A stretch of DNA of 22,293 nucleotides from Candidatus Cloacimonadota bacterium (lineage in GTDB: Bacteria; Cloacimonadota; Cloacimonadia; Cloacimonadales; TCS61): NCBI GenBank assembly GCA_029932755.1, contig JAOZPK010000022.1:1-22293 (forward strand), in the 5' to 3' direction. The position numbers and the translations under genes were made by a program. Under the pieces are notes generated by a model. The model was not told the origin of the DNA. It did no database searches and saw nothing but the letters and a program-made list of their open reading frames with translations. Of the stretch, positions 22,011-22,293 are shown piece after piece; position 1 is the first letter of the stretch, and every line of letters starts with the position of its first letter.

Positions 22011-22293
22011 ATGAAAAATTTATTTATCATCATTTTACTTTTTATCTCATTATGCCTGATGGCACAGAATGTACCGCAGACAATTGACTACCAAGGCAGA
22101 CTTGCCGATAGTAATGGCAACTACCTTAACAGTGTAGTCACAGTGAATTTTTTGATCTATGCTGCAGAAACTGCAGGAACAGTACTCTGGAGTGAAACAC
22201 AGGCTGTTTCCTGTGTAAACGGTATTTTTCATGTATTGCTTGGTTCTGTTACGTCTTTTCCAACTGATCTTTTTGATAACGCAAATCGCTGGC
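22011..22293 (+). CDS. Third secreted fibre-family protein, 3' end cut off by the window
   Basis: Ninety-four complete codons are visible and the frame is open to the window edge. It has the same signal peptide (MKNLFIIILLFISLCLMAQ) and the shared N-terminal domain (QTIDYQGRLADSNGNYLN onward, with GIFHVLLGS and LFDNANRW). Its DNA in the first 160 bases is closer to fibre gene 2 (both read CTTAACAGTGTAGTCA) than to gene 1. The body of the protein lies outside the window, so its variable part is unknown. Same likely location as its neighbours: exported, cell surface or medium. Confidence 0.88.
   Translation, partial: MKNLFIIILLFISLCLMAQNVPQTIDYQGRLADSNGNYLNSVVTVNFLIYAAETAGTVLWSETQAVSCVNGIFHVLLGSVTSFPTDLFDNANRW

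Noticed and set aside
18786..22293. Prophage tail-fibre module
   Set aside because: Signal peptides on all three proteins and no capsid, tail, portal or integrase genes nearby; the phage-like domains are better explained as secreted bacterial fibres.

Overview
The window reads as an AT-rich, densely packed chromosome segment with every gene on the + strand. It comes from a Gram-negative bacterium that is probably anaerobic or microaerobic. LPS-core heptose chemistry (rfaE2), a complete Bat (aerotolerance) operon, an Fe-S type PurF, and secreted proteins with an IDYQGRLADSDGNYLN-type domain suggest the FCB group. My best guess is a Cloacimonadota-like bacterium, from gene style only; no rRNA or other decisive marker is present.

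Region 1 (1-7385) is a housekeeping run with short gaps and several stop/start overlaps: purF (5' end cut off), rfaE2, an RseC-like membrane protein, folB, folK, a GlmU-type nucleotidyltransferase lacking the acetyltransferase half, a HIT protein, a LytR_C-domain membrane protein, rsfS, argS and a YfcE/MJ0936-like phosphoesterase. The ArgRS keeps KMSKR, but the HIGH signature position reads NIVS.

Region 2 (7386-17405) is a MoxR/Bat operon: moxR, a DUF58 protein, a DUF4381-like membrane protein, BatA, a DUF4140/DUF4139 protein, BatB, BatC, BatD and BatE. A MoxR AAA+ ATPase probably acts with two membrane-anchored VWA proteins that have intact MIDAS motifs, plus periplasmic TPR and BatD partners. 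Two repeat elements sit exactly where translation starts. A five-unit GGGATTA/GGAATTA heptad array carries the Shine-Dalgarno and first base of the TTG start of the DUF58 gene. A 72-bp inverted-repeat element carries the Shine-Dalgarno of batD in its 3' arm.

Region 3 (17406-18785) is repeat-rich intergenic DNA (a CCCTCTCCT hairpin, a MITE-like GTCATCCTGA element and a perfect CCTACGCC hairpin) around an M23 peptidase gene.

Region 4 (18786-22293) is a tandem family of at least three secreted fibre-like proteins. They share nearly the same signal peptide and first domain, also at DNA level, but carry different bodies: tyrosine/glycine repeats with a self-cleaving S74 chaperone; a 45-bp-repeat YadA-head-like stalk; and a third cut off by the window end. 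After the stop of the second gene, in the same frame, lies a second diverged copy of its C-terminal tail. This constant-head, variable-body array with a spare tail module is the most likely place for an undescribed surface-variation system. That is inference from one copy of the locus.
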